Of a stretch of DNA of 64,000 bases, positions 32,613 through 44,400 are shown one piece after another. A model generated the notes under the pieces. It did not search any database. It was not told the DNA's origin and saw nothing but the letters and a program-made list of their open reading frames with translations. The position numbers and the translations under genes are program-made. Numbering within the stretch: the stretch's first letter is position 1; every line of letters starts with the position of its first letter. Origin of the DNA: Norana najaformis (Eukaryota; Annelida; Clitellata; Crassiclitellata; Hormogastridae); assembly GCA_964023275.1 (NCBI GenBank), contig OZ029928.1, positions 1,736,001-1,800,000 on the forward strand, read 5' to 3'.

Positions 32613-35023
32613 CACTGGATCACAACGATTTTGCTACTGAAAGTAATGCATGTGCCTTATATTGATTCAAATGTGCTGATTCCAAATATGAAGTCAGAAT
32701 CTGCCCAGCACGTCTAGATTTTAAGTTATGCATGCATTCAAGTAATGACGTAAGGACTCGTTTTCGGTTATGTCTGTACATTCTGTTGTATGTGTCTCCA
32801 CGATTGCTGCCAGTGATACGTGCATGCCTGCAAGTGTCGCCTGAAATATTCCTAACAGCAAGCCTGCAGCAGCCGCTAGACATGATTGGGCATGTCAGCG
32901 AGCTGACGTCAGCATCAATACCAGTATATAAGGCGAGATTGCGTAGAACGAAGGTGAAGTTTTCTTATATAGCTGTAGCTAGTGTGTGAGATTTAATTTT
33001 GAAATGAATAGGCGAGGCTGTGTTAACCATCCAGACATTTTTGCTATGTTTGTGGTAAATATACTCTTTGTGACCAGCGCAAGAAGTTAACTAAGAGAGT
33101 GATGATTGCTTACAAGTATTATTTTGGATGTCAAATCGGAGACCAGGATAAAAGTTGGGCACCTCATGTCTGCTGCACCGTGTGCTACTCTGGGCTTACA
33201 TAGTGGCTGAATGGCACAAGGAATTCAATGCCGTTTGCTGTGCCTATGGTGTGGCGCGAGCCAAGAAATCATCATGCAGACTGTTATTTCTGCATTACTA
33301 AAGTTGCTGGATTTTCAAAGAAAAATAAGTCTAAAATCGTTTATCCTGATTGCGAGTACGCTCTAAAGCCAGTGCCGCATGATGAAGAGAATCCAGTACC
33401 ATTTCCGCCTGCTGCGGTGCTGATGAAACGGAGAGTTCTGATGGTAATACAGAAGATGACGTCACTGTTTATGAATCCAGTGATCAAGATTTGGAAGAGG
33501 GTAGGCCGCATTTGATAAGGCGAGGTGAGTTAGATGATCTGGTGAGGGACCTATCTTTGTCAAAGGAGAAATCTGAACTGTTAGCCTCCAGACTAGGGGA
33601 GTGGAACTTGCTTCAAAAAGGTACCACAACATCACACTTCCGTTATCGTCACAAACAGTTAGCTACATATTACAAACTGGAAAATGATATCTGTTTCTGT
33701 ACTGACGTGAACGGTCTCATGCTGAATTTAGGTTGCGAATACGTTCCTGATCAGTGGAGACTGTTCATAGATTCCAGCCAAGCGAGCTTGAAAGCTGTGT
33801 TGGTGCACAATGGTAACGAAAAGCCGTCTGTTCCTATAGCCCACGCTGTAGGCCTCAAAGAGACATATGATTCAATGAAACTCATTTTGAAAGTGATCAA
33901 CTACTCAGACCACAAATGGAACATCTGTGCGGACCTCAAAGTGGTAGCACTTATTCTAGGCCTACAGCTGGGGTACACAAAACATATGTGCTTTTTGTGC
34001 TTGTGGAACAGTCGTGATGACAGCAACCATTACAAAGTGAAACTGTGGCCTCCTAGATCTGAGCACATTGTTGGTCGGCTCAACGTGCAACACGAATCAT
34101 TGGTTGATCCATTGAAAGTGTACTTACCACCACTTCACATTAAACTGGGCCTCATGAGGAATTTCGTAGTGGCAATGGATCGTACTGGACAAGGCTTCCA
34201 GTATCTGAGAGATAAATTTGGAGCCGTCAAAACTGATGCTAAGCTTGAGGCTGGAATTTTTATTGGGCCAGAAATCCGCGAACTAATGCGTAATACTGTA
34301 TTTAGAACCAAGCTCAACCCACTGGAATTTGCCGCTTGGGATGCATGTACGTTGGTGGTGCAAAACTTCCTTGGGAATCACCGAGCTGAGAACTATGCTG
34401 AACTCGTTAGCAACATGCTAAAAGCATATAAGCAACTCGGCTGCCGGATGTCACTAAAAATACATTTCTTACATTCCCATCTGATTTTTTCCCACCAAAC
34501 TTGGGTGATATAAGCGATGAGTATGGAGAGAGATTCCATCAAGACATCTCCACCTTTGAAGCAAGATATCAGGGCCACTGCAATTCCATCATGATGGGCG
34601 ATTACTGCTGGTTTCTGCAGCGGGCAACAGCGGCCACTCACAAGCGCAAGAGCAAGTGTCTAAAGCACTTTTGAACTCGTATAGAGTTAAGCTAGAGACA
34701 AAATTTCGAAATGTATGCTTTCATCTGAGTAACATACATATATTTATATTACATTTTAAAACATATTTTAATTTCAAGTTATAAAAGAATAACATTTTGT
34801 TTCTTGTTATGAATACTCTGAGTTTGCATAATTACACAGTTATAAGGAAATACTAGTTCTGTAAAGAGTTTGCATAATTATTAGCATGTATGCTGCATAT
34901 CTTAAGATCCTGACGTGCTACACGAAATCTGACTTCATATTTGGAATCAGCAGATTCGATTTAGTGTAGTACACATAATATATGCCTAGTAGCAGGCGAA
35001 AAATTTTTTCGTGTGATCCAGTG
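32613..35023 (+). mobile_element. CG1 DNA transposon, copy B
   Basis: It starts CACTGGATCACAACG and ends with the inverse at 35023. TTATTA flanks both sides, which is a TTA duplication (a 6-base reading cannot be excluded). It is nearly identical to copy A but in reverse orientation. A TATA-like TATATAAGGCG lies near 32923, about 80 bases before the transposase start. It separates the gene B exon 1 region from sequence further upstream. Confidence 0.9.
33004..34674 (+). pseudogene. CG1 transposase, broken (copy B)
   Basis: It shows the same protein as copy A, with the stop after CYSGL and the frameshift before EEGRPHLIRR in common. One base is missing in HPDxF near 33040, and the frame shifts after FLHSHL near 34483. 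A long frame (33491-34513) covers most of the RNase-H-like core. The shared lesions show both copies descend from an already defective source, so they were probably moved by a transposase made elsewhere. Confidence 0.8.
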
Positions 35024-35417
35024 TTATTAATTAGCAAACTGAGTAAAGAAAAACATTCAAGATTTTGTATAGTTAGATTCTCTGTTATGCATTTAATTCA
35101 GAAGTAGCAATCGAAAACCTTGACAATTAATGCAAAGCACAATAACATTTGGACAAATATGTATTATTTACAGCATAACGTTGCAAACAAATGTCCTCTT
35201 TTGCCAGAGTGTGAGATAAATCGTTATTAGGTCAAATAATTTTGCTACAGCCTATGGTTTTTTCTTGAGTCAGCTGAGTTAGGTGCACAACTAAGCCTGT
35301 TAGCGCTTACAAATACAAAAACTGCGTTGAAAATACTAGCTTTAGTCTGTATCAGAATAAATAAAATTCTTTTCCTTGTTTAAAAACTGCAAGGTGTCTG
35401 TCGGCATTTTTTGGATT
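35024..35417 (+). promoter_or_regulatory. Gene B 5' flank, conserved with window end
   Basis: Positions 35027-35180 align with 63878-64000: both begin ATTAATTA, continue with GAGTA(A/C)AGAAA, and share TTAATTCAGAAG. The conservation marks a promoter-proximal region duplicated with the gene. No TATA box is certain. Confidence 0.6.
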
Positions 35418-35423
35418 ATGCAG

Positions 35424-35478
35424 ATGAAGTTGAGCACTCTGTTGATTGTAGTGCTGGCCAGTGAACTTAATGGATTAG
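35424..35478 (+). CDS. Gene B exon 1: signal peptide
   Basis: It encodes MKLSTLLIVVLASELNGL plus one base, donor GTAGGT. An in-frame ATG two codons upstream (35418) would add MQ. The start at 35424 is chosen because it gives the same 55-nt length as gene A exon 1. The hydrophobic core LLIVVLA fits a signal peptide. Confidence 0.8.
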
Positions 35479-38400
35479 GTAGGTTTAACTAAACACGAGC
35501 CAAGAGGTTAGATAAATAGGTCTATGTTACCGCTGCTTTATTGTCAACATTATTCTTTACTGATAATACATGTGCTTCCCAACTTGAGTTGGTGTATATT
35601 TACGGATCTCGAAGTGATGTCCCGCTAAGTTGGTCCTGCAACCCTATTATAACGCTAACTGTCACACTTGAAGTGCTAACCGAGCTCGTCGTGGCTTAAA
35701 TGCGATTTATTTTTATTATTTATTTAAAACACTTGTAACGCACGCAATGTCAGTCCACCTAAATTTGAGGCGCGGATGTATGTTCTCATAGTGGGACTTT
35801 AGTTCCTGCATGGTCAGTAGATGCTTGCGAAAAGAAAGACTGCATACACAGTCATCATCATTATGATCCATGAGCGAAGATCCAGTCTGTGTCCACTGCA
35901 TGTATTGTCACTTGTCTCCACAGTTCCCGATCTTGTGCTGTTCTTATCAAGGCGTGCAAGTCTTGCTTACACCAATCCCTTATATCATCTGTCCACTCCC
36001 TGTTAGGTCTTCCTCGTCTCCCATTTCCGTCCATAATTCCCATCATCACGCTTTTTAGTTTTCTACTGCCATCCATCCTGCATATATGTCCAAACAAGCG
36101 TAATTTCCTTCTCATCATTACTTGTTTTAGATCTTCTTTTATGCTCAGTCTTCTTCGGACCTCCGTATTTGTTACCTTCATTGTCCAATTCAGATGTAAT
36201 ATTCGTTTATAGCAGTACATTTCAAATGCTAATATCTTATCTTTATCAGTCTTTTTGATTGTCCATGCCTCACATGCATACAGAGCTGTGCTAAACACAC
36301 ATGTTTTCAAGACGTTTAGTTTGGTCTTGTGGCTGATTTTCCTGCTTTTCCAGATGTTATTTAGCCCATATTTTATTTTGATGATCGACGTACTGTTGAA
36401 CTGTTTCTCAAATTAATGTTACGCTGCAGATTGGGCGAATCTATAGTTTGAAGCTTGATCGACTTAAAACTTCGGAAGGTCGCTAAATTCGTCATCTGCG
36501 AAATTCATTATTTATTTCCAATTTATACTGCTGTTAGCTTATATAGAATTACAGCCTCTGTATTTGTATTCAAAGCTAAATAAATTTGGGGCTATCTATC
36601 TTTCTGTTTCTCTTTCTGTTTGTCTGTATGCCTGTCTGTCTGCCTGTCTATTTATCTATCTATATGTCTATAGAATATAATCTAAAGACTTCTATATCGC
36701 CGTTAGCATAATGCCTAAGGCATCATTCAATGGTCGCTTCAAGTCAAAATCTGAGTGAAATTCATAATCCATTGATAAAGCTAGGTTTAATTCCAATAAG
36801 TCAGAGAAACCGGAAGCCAGGATAGGGTGGTTAAGCAGTCTTTACTGTAGTTTAGACCGGAATACATCAAAGAATTGACAGATAGAACTAAACTGGGCAA
36901 TGAAGTCCAAGCTTTGGACCCGCCACTGAGAAGGCCCGAGAGCATAACACTGTTCGGGTAATGGCACAGCAAGAGAAACCAGTAACAGTATCTATTGATT
37001 GATTGGAATATCTAAAATACCTATCTGTCTATGTATCCGTCCGTCCGTCCGTCTGTCCATCCACCCACCCACCCATCCATCCATCTTAAATTTACTAGCT
37101 ATCTAGCTATCTATTTGTGGTTTACGTGCCATGTCGTACATTGATCCACATCTAAGAAATTCATTGCTACCAGCCTTGTGGGACCTGCTCTTTTATAACA
37201 AATCACAACAAAAATTGAGGACTTATTATTTGGCTACTCGCACTTTCTAAAAGAATTCATAAATTCTAAATTCATAAATTGAACTTTAAAATTAAATACA
37301 GTTTAATGACTTCTTAAATTACTGCGAAATTAATATTGACGTGGAGCTGAACACATCAATGCGCATCAGGTTCGATGGAAGCAGGCTACCTCCCCTTTCT
37401 GCAGCTGTGGAGAAATCCAAACTATGTCCCACATTGTTGATGTTTGTACAATAACTAGTTTCCCGGGCGGTCTATCCGCACTCCACGTTGCTGATGAGGC
37501 TGCTGCATGCTGGCTTAGCGCGAACTGCATACGCTAAATAAATAAATAAATAATTTCATTAATGAATGATACATTTATGACTGCTTTCGGTAATTATGTT
37601 AAAATTGTCTTAATTTCACTTGTTTAGTTATTATCTAACTCTGCTAAGTTGTTTTAGTTGGCCAAGGATTTTGCGATTCGCATTGTTCTTGTGCTCTGAT
37701 AAACATCAAAAAGCTAATATAAATACTAAAGTGAACACAGTGTTTTTCTTAGGTGTCAATGGAGTTATAACAGATCCACCATTGAATACAGTTGCTGAAG
37801 TCGGAGGTCAGGCAATATTAACTTGTACATCAAGTACAACTCTACAGAACTGGATCTTTACGGCAAAACGAGAAGACCTCGGGACAACTTCAGCTCAAGA
37901 CATTGTACTTGGTTGCATGGTTCAGCCTGGATATACAACTCACTATGAAGTTGATCGACCAGGAGGCAGCAGCAATGCATGCAGTCTGATTGTCAAAGAC
38001 ACAACTATGCAACAAGCAGGAGTATACACTTGCTCAGACAGTACTGCCGGTCCTTCAGCATTACTTACAGTAATAGGTCAGAGAAAATATATGTATATAT
38101 GTGTGTGTGTCACGATGCCGAATCTTATCGAACAGAAGTCTTTTATTATTTAACTGAGACGTAACGTAGACCTAAAATAAAGTTCAACAGGTGTTCAACA
38201 GTTCAACACGGCTGCAGAGTTCGGCTCGGTCTCGCTCTCGGTCGCCCCCAAAGAGTCACTTCCCCCCTATTTAACTAGTCCGACAATCCCTCGATAATCC
38301 CTGGTGAATCTGTCTGATACTCTATCACATCAGGTAAGTGTCCAAATTTCCCGCTGATGGCGCACCTCCAGCTACCATCAGTGAACACCAGAGGGCACCA

Positions 38401-41400
38401 ACGGACGCACATGCTGACGACGACGACACGTGAGGCGAAGAACGTGACACCTCCTCCCTCATGAGGATGCTCCCGACTGTTAACGGACAGGCAATCCACA
38501 TGTCTCGATTAGTTCGTCGTCGAAGATCCCTCGACCCATAACACTCAGAAACAACGTGAGACACAAAGAACAAAACACTTAATCCATAATCTATACATTC
38601 TACTTATATCGTTATCTCACCCCAGTGAGCCCATTCTGCCATATTTACATTAATCTGGCCTCAACCGGTTAGGGCATCTGCGGCAATATTTAATTTCCTG
38701 CATAATAACAAAACTCAACTTCAAACTCTTGTAAAGCTAAAGCCCAACTCATTAATTTCGCGCTTTTAGGCGCACTTTCTGCTTAGTACGTTAGCGGGTT
38801 GTGGTTTGAATAAATGGTGACTCTACCGCCCCAAGTCCTATTTCAGAACTTGTGCAGGGCTGCCAACACAGCGTAGCCATCTTTTCGACTGTAGCCCAAC
38901 CTCTTGGTGGTGTTTTTGACTGACAAAGGCCACAGGAAGAATCGATCCCTCTCCCCCCCTCTCTGGGTCAAAATCCCTGCGACAATATGATCGCTAGTAT
39001 CAACATACAATTGAAAGGTAAGGATAAATAAATTATCCTTAAGCAATTAGTAGTAGCTTTAATCAAAGCTGCTTTCAACTTATGAAAAGCCTGCTGTTCT
39101 GATGGTCCCCAGGGTAATTTATTCGTTACACGTCTTCTTGTGAGATCAGTAAGGGGCTTAGCTATGGCTGAATATTAGGCATATGATCCCGAAAGTGCCC
39201 GAAAAATCCTAATACATACCTGCCGTACCTGTGATTTAGTCTCTGGGACCTTTAGGTCACATATGGCAGCGACCTTTTCAGGATCCGCTCGCTTCGTACT
39301 AGGACCTACTATTTCACTGAAAAATTTCACTTCAGGCAACGCGAAGCTACGTTTACTTAATTTAAGAGTCAAACCACATTCTCTAATTCTTTGCAAGAAT
39401 TGTCTAAGATACCTTAAGTGCATATGCCACTGATTAGAATACACAGCCATATCATCTGTATAAGAAACAGTGAGTGACTTGATCGGTTGTAAAATGTGTT
39501 GCACAGCGCGTACATACGTATTTCCACACGATTTCATTCCGAAAGGTGTCATTGTCCACTCAAACAATCCAGCATCACATACAAAAGCAGATAACCGTTG
39601 ATCGGTCTGCTTTATCGGCGTCTGCCGATACCCACTGCATGCATCGAACGTGCTTATGTATTTCGCATGTCCAACCTTCTTTATAACCTCCGTTATTTCT
39701 GGAAATGGAAACGCATCAGCTATTGTAGATTTATTCAAACAGCCATAATCAATAGCCAGGCGCGCCGTGCTTACCATCCTTGCCCTTGAGGACGCACACC
39801 AATGGACTGGCCTTTGGGCTTTTTGATCGCTTAATAAACCCGAGCCTAAGTAACGCCTCGATTTGTTTATCTACATGTACCTGAGGTTTCAGTTGTTCAG
39901 ATACACGATAGGCTCGTAACCTTTTGGGCTCAAATTCCTTTGTGACTGGGATGCTGTGTTCCACAATGTCAGAAACCCTGGCGAATCCGAAAATACATCC
40001 GTAAATTCGTCTAGAAGATCTAGTAATGCCTGTTTCATGTTGGACTCTATATGTGCCAATTTAGAGGATTCCAACCTCTTTCTGGGGCATGGTAGTTTCC
40101 CTTCATGTGGATTTCTTACCAACAATGCAACCCCATCAACCGTTTCAATTTCACCAAATTCTTTGTCATGATCATATATGGTGACACAATTGGCAAATTG
40201 TACCCTCTCTGGAGTAAAACCCATTGCATCAACAACTACTTTATCAACCCTCACATGAAAATGGCGTAGCTGGTTTGCATGTAACCGATATCGGCGCCCC
40301 TCTATTTCGACAACGTAGCTGTATGTGGATCTCACCTCCACCCCAGTAGCTGGGTCCTTCAATTTACTCTGCAAACGGCTTATAGTAGAATCAGGTTGCG
40401 AAATCATTAACTACAAAATGTTTATCTTGGCTGCGTAAATTATATCGTTCGGTGTATCGTTTTTGGGCTCTTTTGGTGTGCGCTTCAGCATAGAAAGTGG
40501 CAATTCTGGTGTAATTCTCTCAATATTCAACCGGTGTTTTACCTAAGTTTAATGGGAATTCACGCTCACCACACTACGTTTCTTTCAAGACAGACAAAGG
40601 TCCCTGGGGTAATCTTCCAAAGGCCATCATCCATGGTTCTACCCCGGTTATTGCATTTGGAATCTCTCGTAGCGCCCACATAACAAATCACAAGTATTTA
40701 TACCATGACTTCGGTTGGTCCACAGCCATTTTAGCGATAGACAACTTGACCGTACCCACCATGCGTTCAACCAATCCAGTAGCTTGCGGATGGTAACAAA
40801 TACTGAATTTAGGAGTGCAGCCCATGCGTTTCATAAATTCACTATTCAATCGGGATGAAAAGTTGGTAGCATTGTCGTTCAATACGACAGAAACAACCCC
40901 AAAATACATGAATAAAAACAATAAGCAATCACATATAACTTTGGCTGTTACAGATCGCGGTGGAAAGGCTGCTTGGTACCGTGTTGGGCTATCTACCAAA
41001 ATCAAACAATAGTTAAAGGCGCACTTATTACCAGTAATAGGCCCAAGCACGTCCATAAACCATTGTTCAAAAGCAATCTCTGCTCGGGGTATAGGCTGTA
41101 TCGGAACCCGATCCCGAAAGGTAATACGTGCCTCTTTTTGACAAATTTTGCAGTTTTGACAATATTGCTTTACATCTTTAATTATGGTACAGTTATTGGT
41201 ACACCAATAAAAACTAAGACGATTGCGCTGGCTTGTTCTTTTCGGGCCAAAATGACCCCCTAATTCATGCCCCATTTCCAAGACTTGACCTCTCAAACTT
41301 CACTAACACTATTCCGGATTTCATCCGTCTTATCCATACTCTTATTGGGACAAACAATTCCCGGTTCTTTCAAAGCAAAACATTGAGAACCGTTAATTCG

Positions 41401-44400
41401 TAATTCTTCAACCGTGTCTGCCGTAATCACTAACGGATCGTTGACCTCGTCAGATACCGTACATTACATTGGTATCCAACATTGACATTGTTTATCGTCT
41501 ACCTCAGCCTTACAATTATGGTCTAGGCTAATGTACAGTCTAACAAGTTTAGCCTTAACAGGCGCCCAACAATGCCTCGTAAAGTTATAGATCCTAAGTA
41601 TTCAATACCCCTTGATTATTATTAGTGCTGGGTTTCGCAACGCTACCTCCATCATCCAATGCGGGAAATACCTGAAAACCTTTACCCGGTTATATTGTAT
41701 TGTATTGTATTTGATAACTTATACAGCGCTTCTTACAGAACAAACTACTCAGGCGCTTCCAGCGTGAGAGCCCCTGGGAAATAAGAACGCCTTTAAACAA
41801 CGAGCTGACTGAGCTCTATTAACAAGTGACCCTAGCACGAAGCGATAGAGGAAGTTCATTCCAGAGAGATGGGCCAACAACAGCAAAAGCCCTCTGCTGA
41901 GCAAGAGAGGACTTGACACAAGGAACAAATAGATCTATACGATCTAAAGAACGTAAAGGGCGGGATGAGGTACTAGAGTGTGGAGGCCGAATAAGATCAC
42001 AAAGATATTTTGGAGCCTGGCCCATGCGAGCTCCTATTACCAGTGATAATAGTTTAAACTGAATACGAGATTGTATAGGGAGCCAATGAAGTTGCTAAAT
42101 GATGTAATCAGAGATATGAGAGAAACGAGGAAGAAGTGATATTAACCTGGCCGCAGAATTTAGTACTGATTGAAGGGAAGACAGTCGATACTTAGACAAA
42201 CCAGCAAGTACAGAGTTGCAGTAGTCAATGCGACAGCATATCATGGCATGAATCATAGTAGAAAAGATAGAGGAAGAAACAGAACGACGAACAACTCTTA
42301 AGCGCCTTAATTGGCAGTAACAAGACCGAGTCAAACTAGAGACATGGTTTGCGAAGGTAAAGTTACAGGCAAGTATAACGCCCAGGTTACGAACACTAGA
42401 CGAAAACATAAAATAGGCTTCAGATAAGCAAGAGTAGTCAATCTGAGCGAGACGGTATTTAGAACCAAACCAGATCAACTGAGTCTTAGCAGGATTAAGG
42501 CGAAGACGATTGCAGGACATCCAGTGTTGAATATCGTGAGTCAGGGCATCAATCTTACCAACAAGACCAAGTTGCGCAGATGGAGGTCCCTGAACAAAAG
42601 CCTGGACATCATCACCGTACAAATGACCAACAGCCAAGTGTTTAGTAAAGAGAGAATCAGCAGTATACAAAATGTATAAAAGAGGACCAAGGACCGAGCC
42701 CTGGGGAACACCAATATCAACTTTAACCCAGGATGTACGTGAGTCCCCAAGAATAACCATCTGTGTTCGACCGCTAAGATAAGAATGAAACCAGTGAAGA
42801 GGAGTACCATGGAGGCCAAAAGATAGCTGAAGACGGCGTAACAAAATATTATGATCAACCAGCAACACGAACATTAAGATAGTGTATCTTTGCAAAATCA
42901 AAACATGGACCCTCACGCATATCTATCCGCTGATCAGGATTGATTGTTCCAGTTACTACTACTTCATTAACAAGAGAAACAACATTTGTATCGTGCCCGC
43001 AGATGCTCCAGCATTGGGGGCCTGATCACACGTGCCTCTTGTATAATCTCCCATTGCGGAACCTCCCCAGGAGAAGCAGACTCGGCAGAACTATTTAAGC
43101 CCTTCCCTCTATATCTATCGGCCGTGCAACTATTTACACGGCGTATCCCGTTAGTCGCTGCGGGTCGAAACACTTTACTTTGATTCTTAGTGCATTCAAC
43201 CTTCAAATGAGAATAACTCCCTCATTTTTAAACAACTTTTTGGCTTCCTACCGGCAGAAATCTCGGTTGCCTAATTAGAAGGCATTTCCTGGGACTTTGG
43301 AACGGATAAATCGGGAGGAGCGGCTGCGCCTTTATTCATTCCTGTCCCGTTAAAGCGCGGTGCCGGCTGACCCAATGCTTGAGATCGCGGTTTATCACCG
43401 ATATGATTAGCTAAATAGCAGTCAATAGTTGACGCAAGTTTAGCCGAATTGACCCAACCTAATTCAGTGGCTGACTCTAATGATAAAACATATCGTAAGC
43501 AAGATTCAGAAAGGCAAGACTTGACACTATCGTATGCTAACAACTCGGTCATCTGCTTCAAAGTTGTTACCATGCGACTTTCAATATAATATGTCAAAAC
43601 TGCTTGTAAACGTGAAACAATTGTTCAGCATTCCGAAAAAATGCACTTTTTTCAAAAGGGTCTGTGGATTACACAGTAATGCTGTTTTTAATCGCATCGC
43701 CAAAGGGTTTAATCTTAAATTCCGCGCTATTATTGCATTCTCTTTCGACCGCCTTTTGGGCCGCTTGCTCTGTGCATCCCTTTCTTTCAAGTCCAACTCT
43801 GCCCGATTCTTTACCTCCTACATACGAGCGTTATCGAGTTGGAACTGTAGTTCTCGTTCACGCATTTCTATCTCTCTCAAGCGTTCCTATTCACGCATTT
43901 TACTCTCTCTCTGTCTCAAGCGTTCTGCCTTCTCTTCCTCATATTTGTGCTTTTCAAAGGCAAGCCTCTCCCTTCGAACTCCACGTTATATCCGCTTCCA
44001 TTCGACGAATCCTGTTCACGACGCCATTTATGTCATGATGCCGAGTCCCATCGATTAGATGTATTTTATTATTTAACTGAGACGTAACGTAGACCGAAAA
44101 TAAAATTCAACAGGAATTCAAAAGTTCAACATCGACTGAAGAGCGGCTAGGTCTCTCTCTCGTTCTGTCTCTTGGTCTATATCAAAGAGTCACTTTCCCA
44201 CCCTATTTAACTAGTCTGGCAATCCCTAGAGAATCGGTCTGGCACTCTATCACATCAGGTGAGTGTCCAAATTTCCGCCGATGGCGCACCTCCAGCTACC
44301 ATCAGTGAACACCAGAGGGCACCAACGGACGCACATGCTGACGACGACACGTGAGGCGAGGAACGTGACAAGTATGTAATGTATGTATATATGTATGTAT

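Larger units (their letters stand above)
38108..44370 (-). mobile_element. Ty3/Gypsy LTR retrotransposon fossil, Gmr1-like domain order
   Basis: Two LTRs of about 340 bases (38108-38449, 44031-44370) bound a minus-strand body. Parts from its 5' side: gag-like coiled-coil region (about 44.0-43.3 kb), a LINE inserted at about 42.87-41.69 kb, integrase (about 41.3-40.0 kb), reverse transcriptase (about 39.9-39.2 kb) and RNase H (about 39.0-38.8 kb). Integrase before RT is the order reported for Gmr1-like Gypsy elements, opposite to most Gypsy. A purine-rich tract precedes the 3' LTR. It is clearly broken, with several disruptions plus the LINE. The LTRs differ at roughly one base in eight by eye, so the insertion is old. 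It lies antisense in gene B intron 2. Confidence 0.85.

Noticed and set aside
32613-35023. RAG/Transib-like element suggested by CACTG ends near Ig genes
   Set aside because: The transposase has no RAG1-like motifs, the target duplication is TTA rather than five bases, and the ends do not carry an RSS-like nonamer.
37620-37752. In-frame extension upstream of gene B Ig1 starting at an ATG
   Set aside because: A good acceptor precedes Ig1 and a matching signal-peptide exon exists at 35424; the extension is intronic and diverges from gene A.
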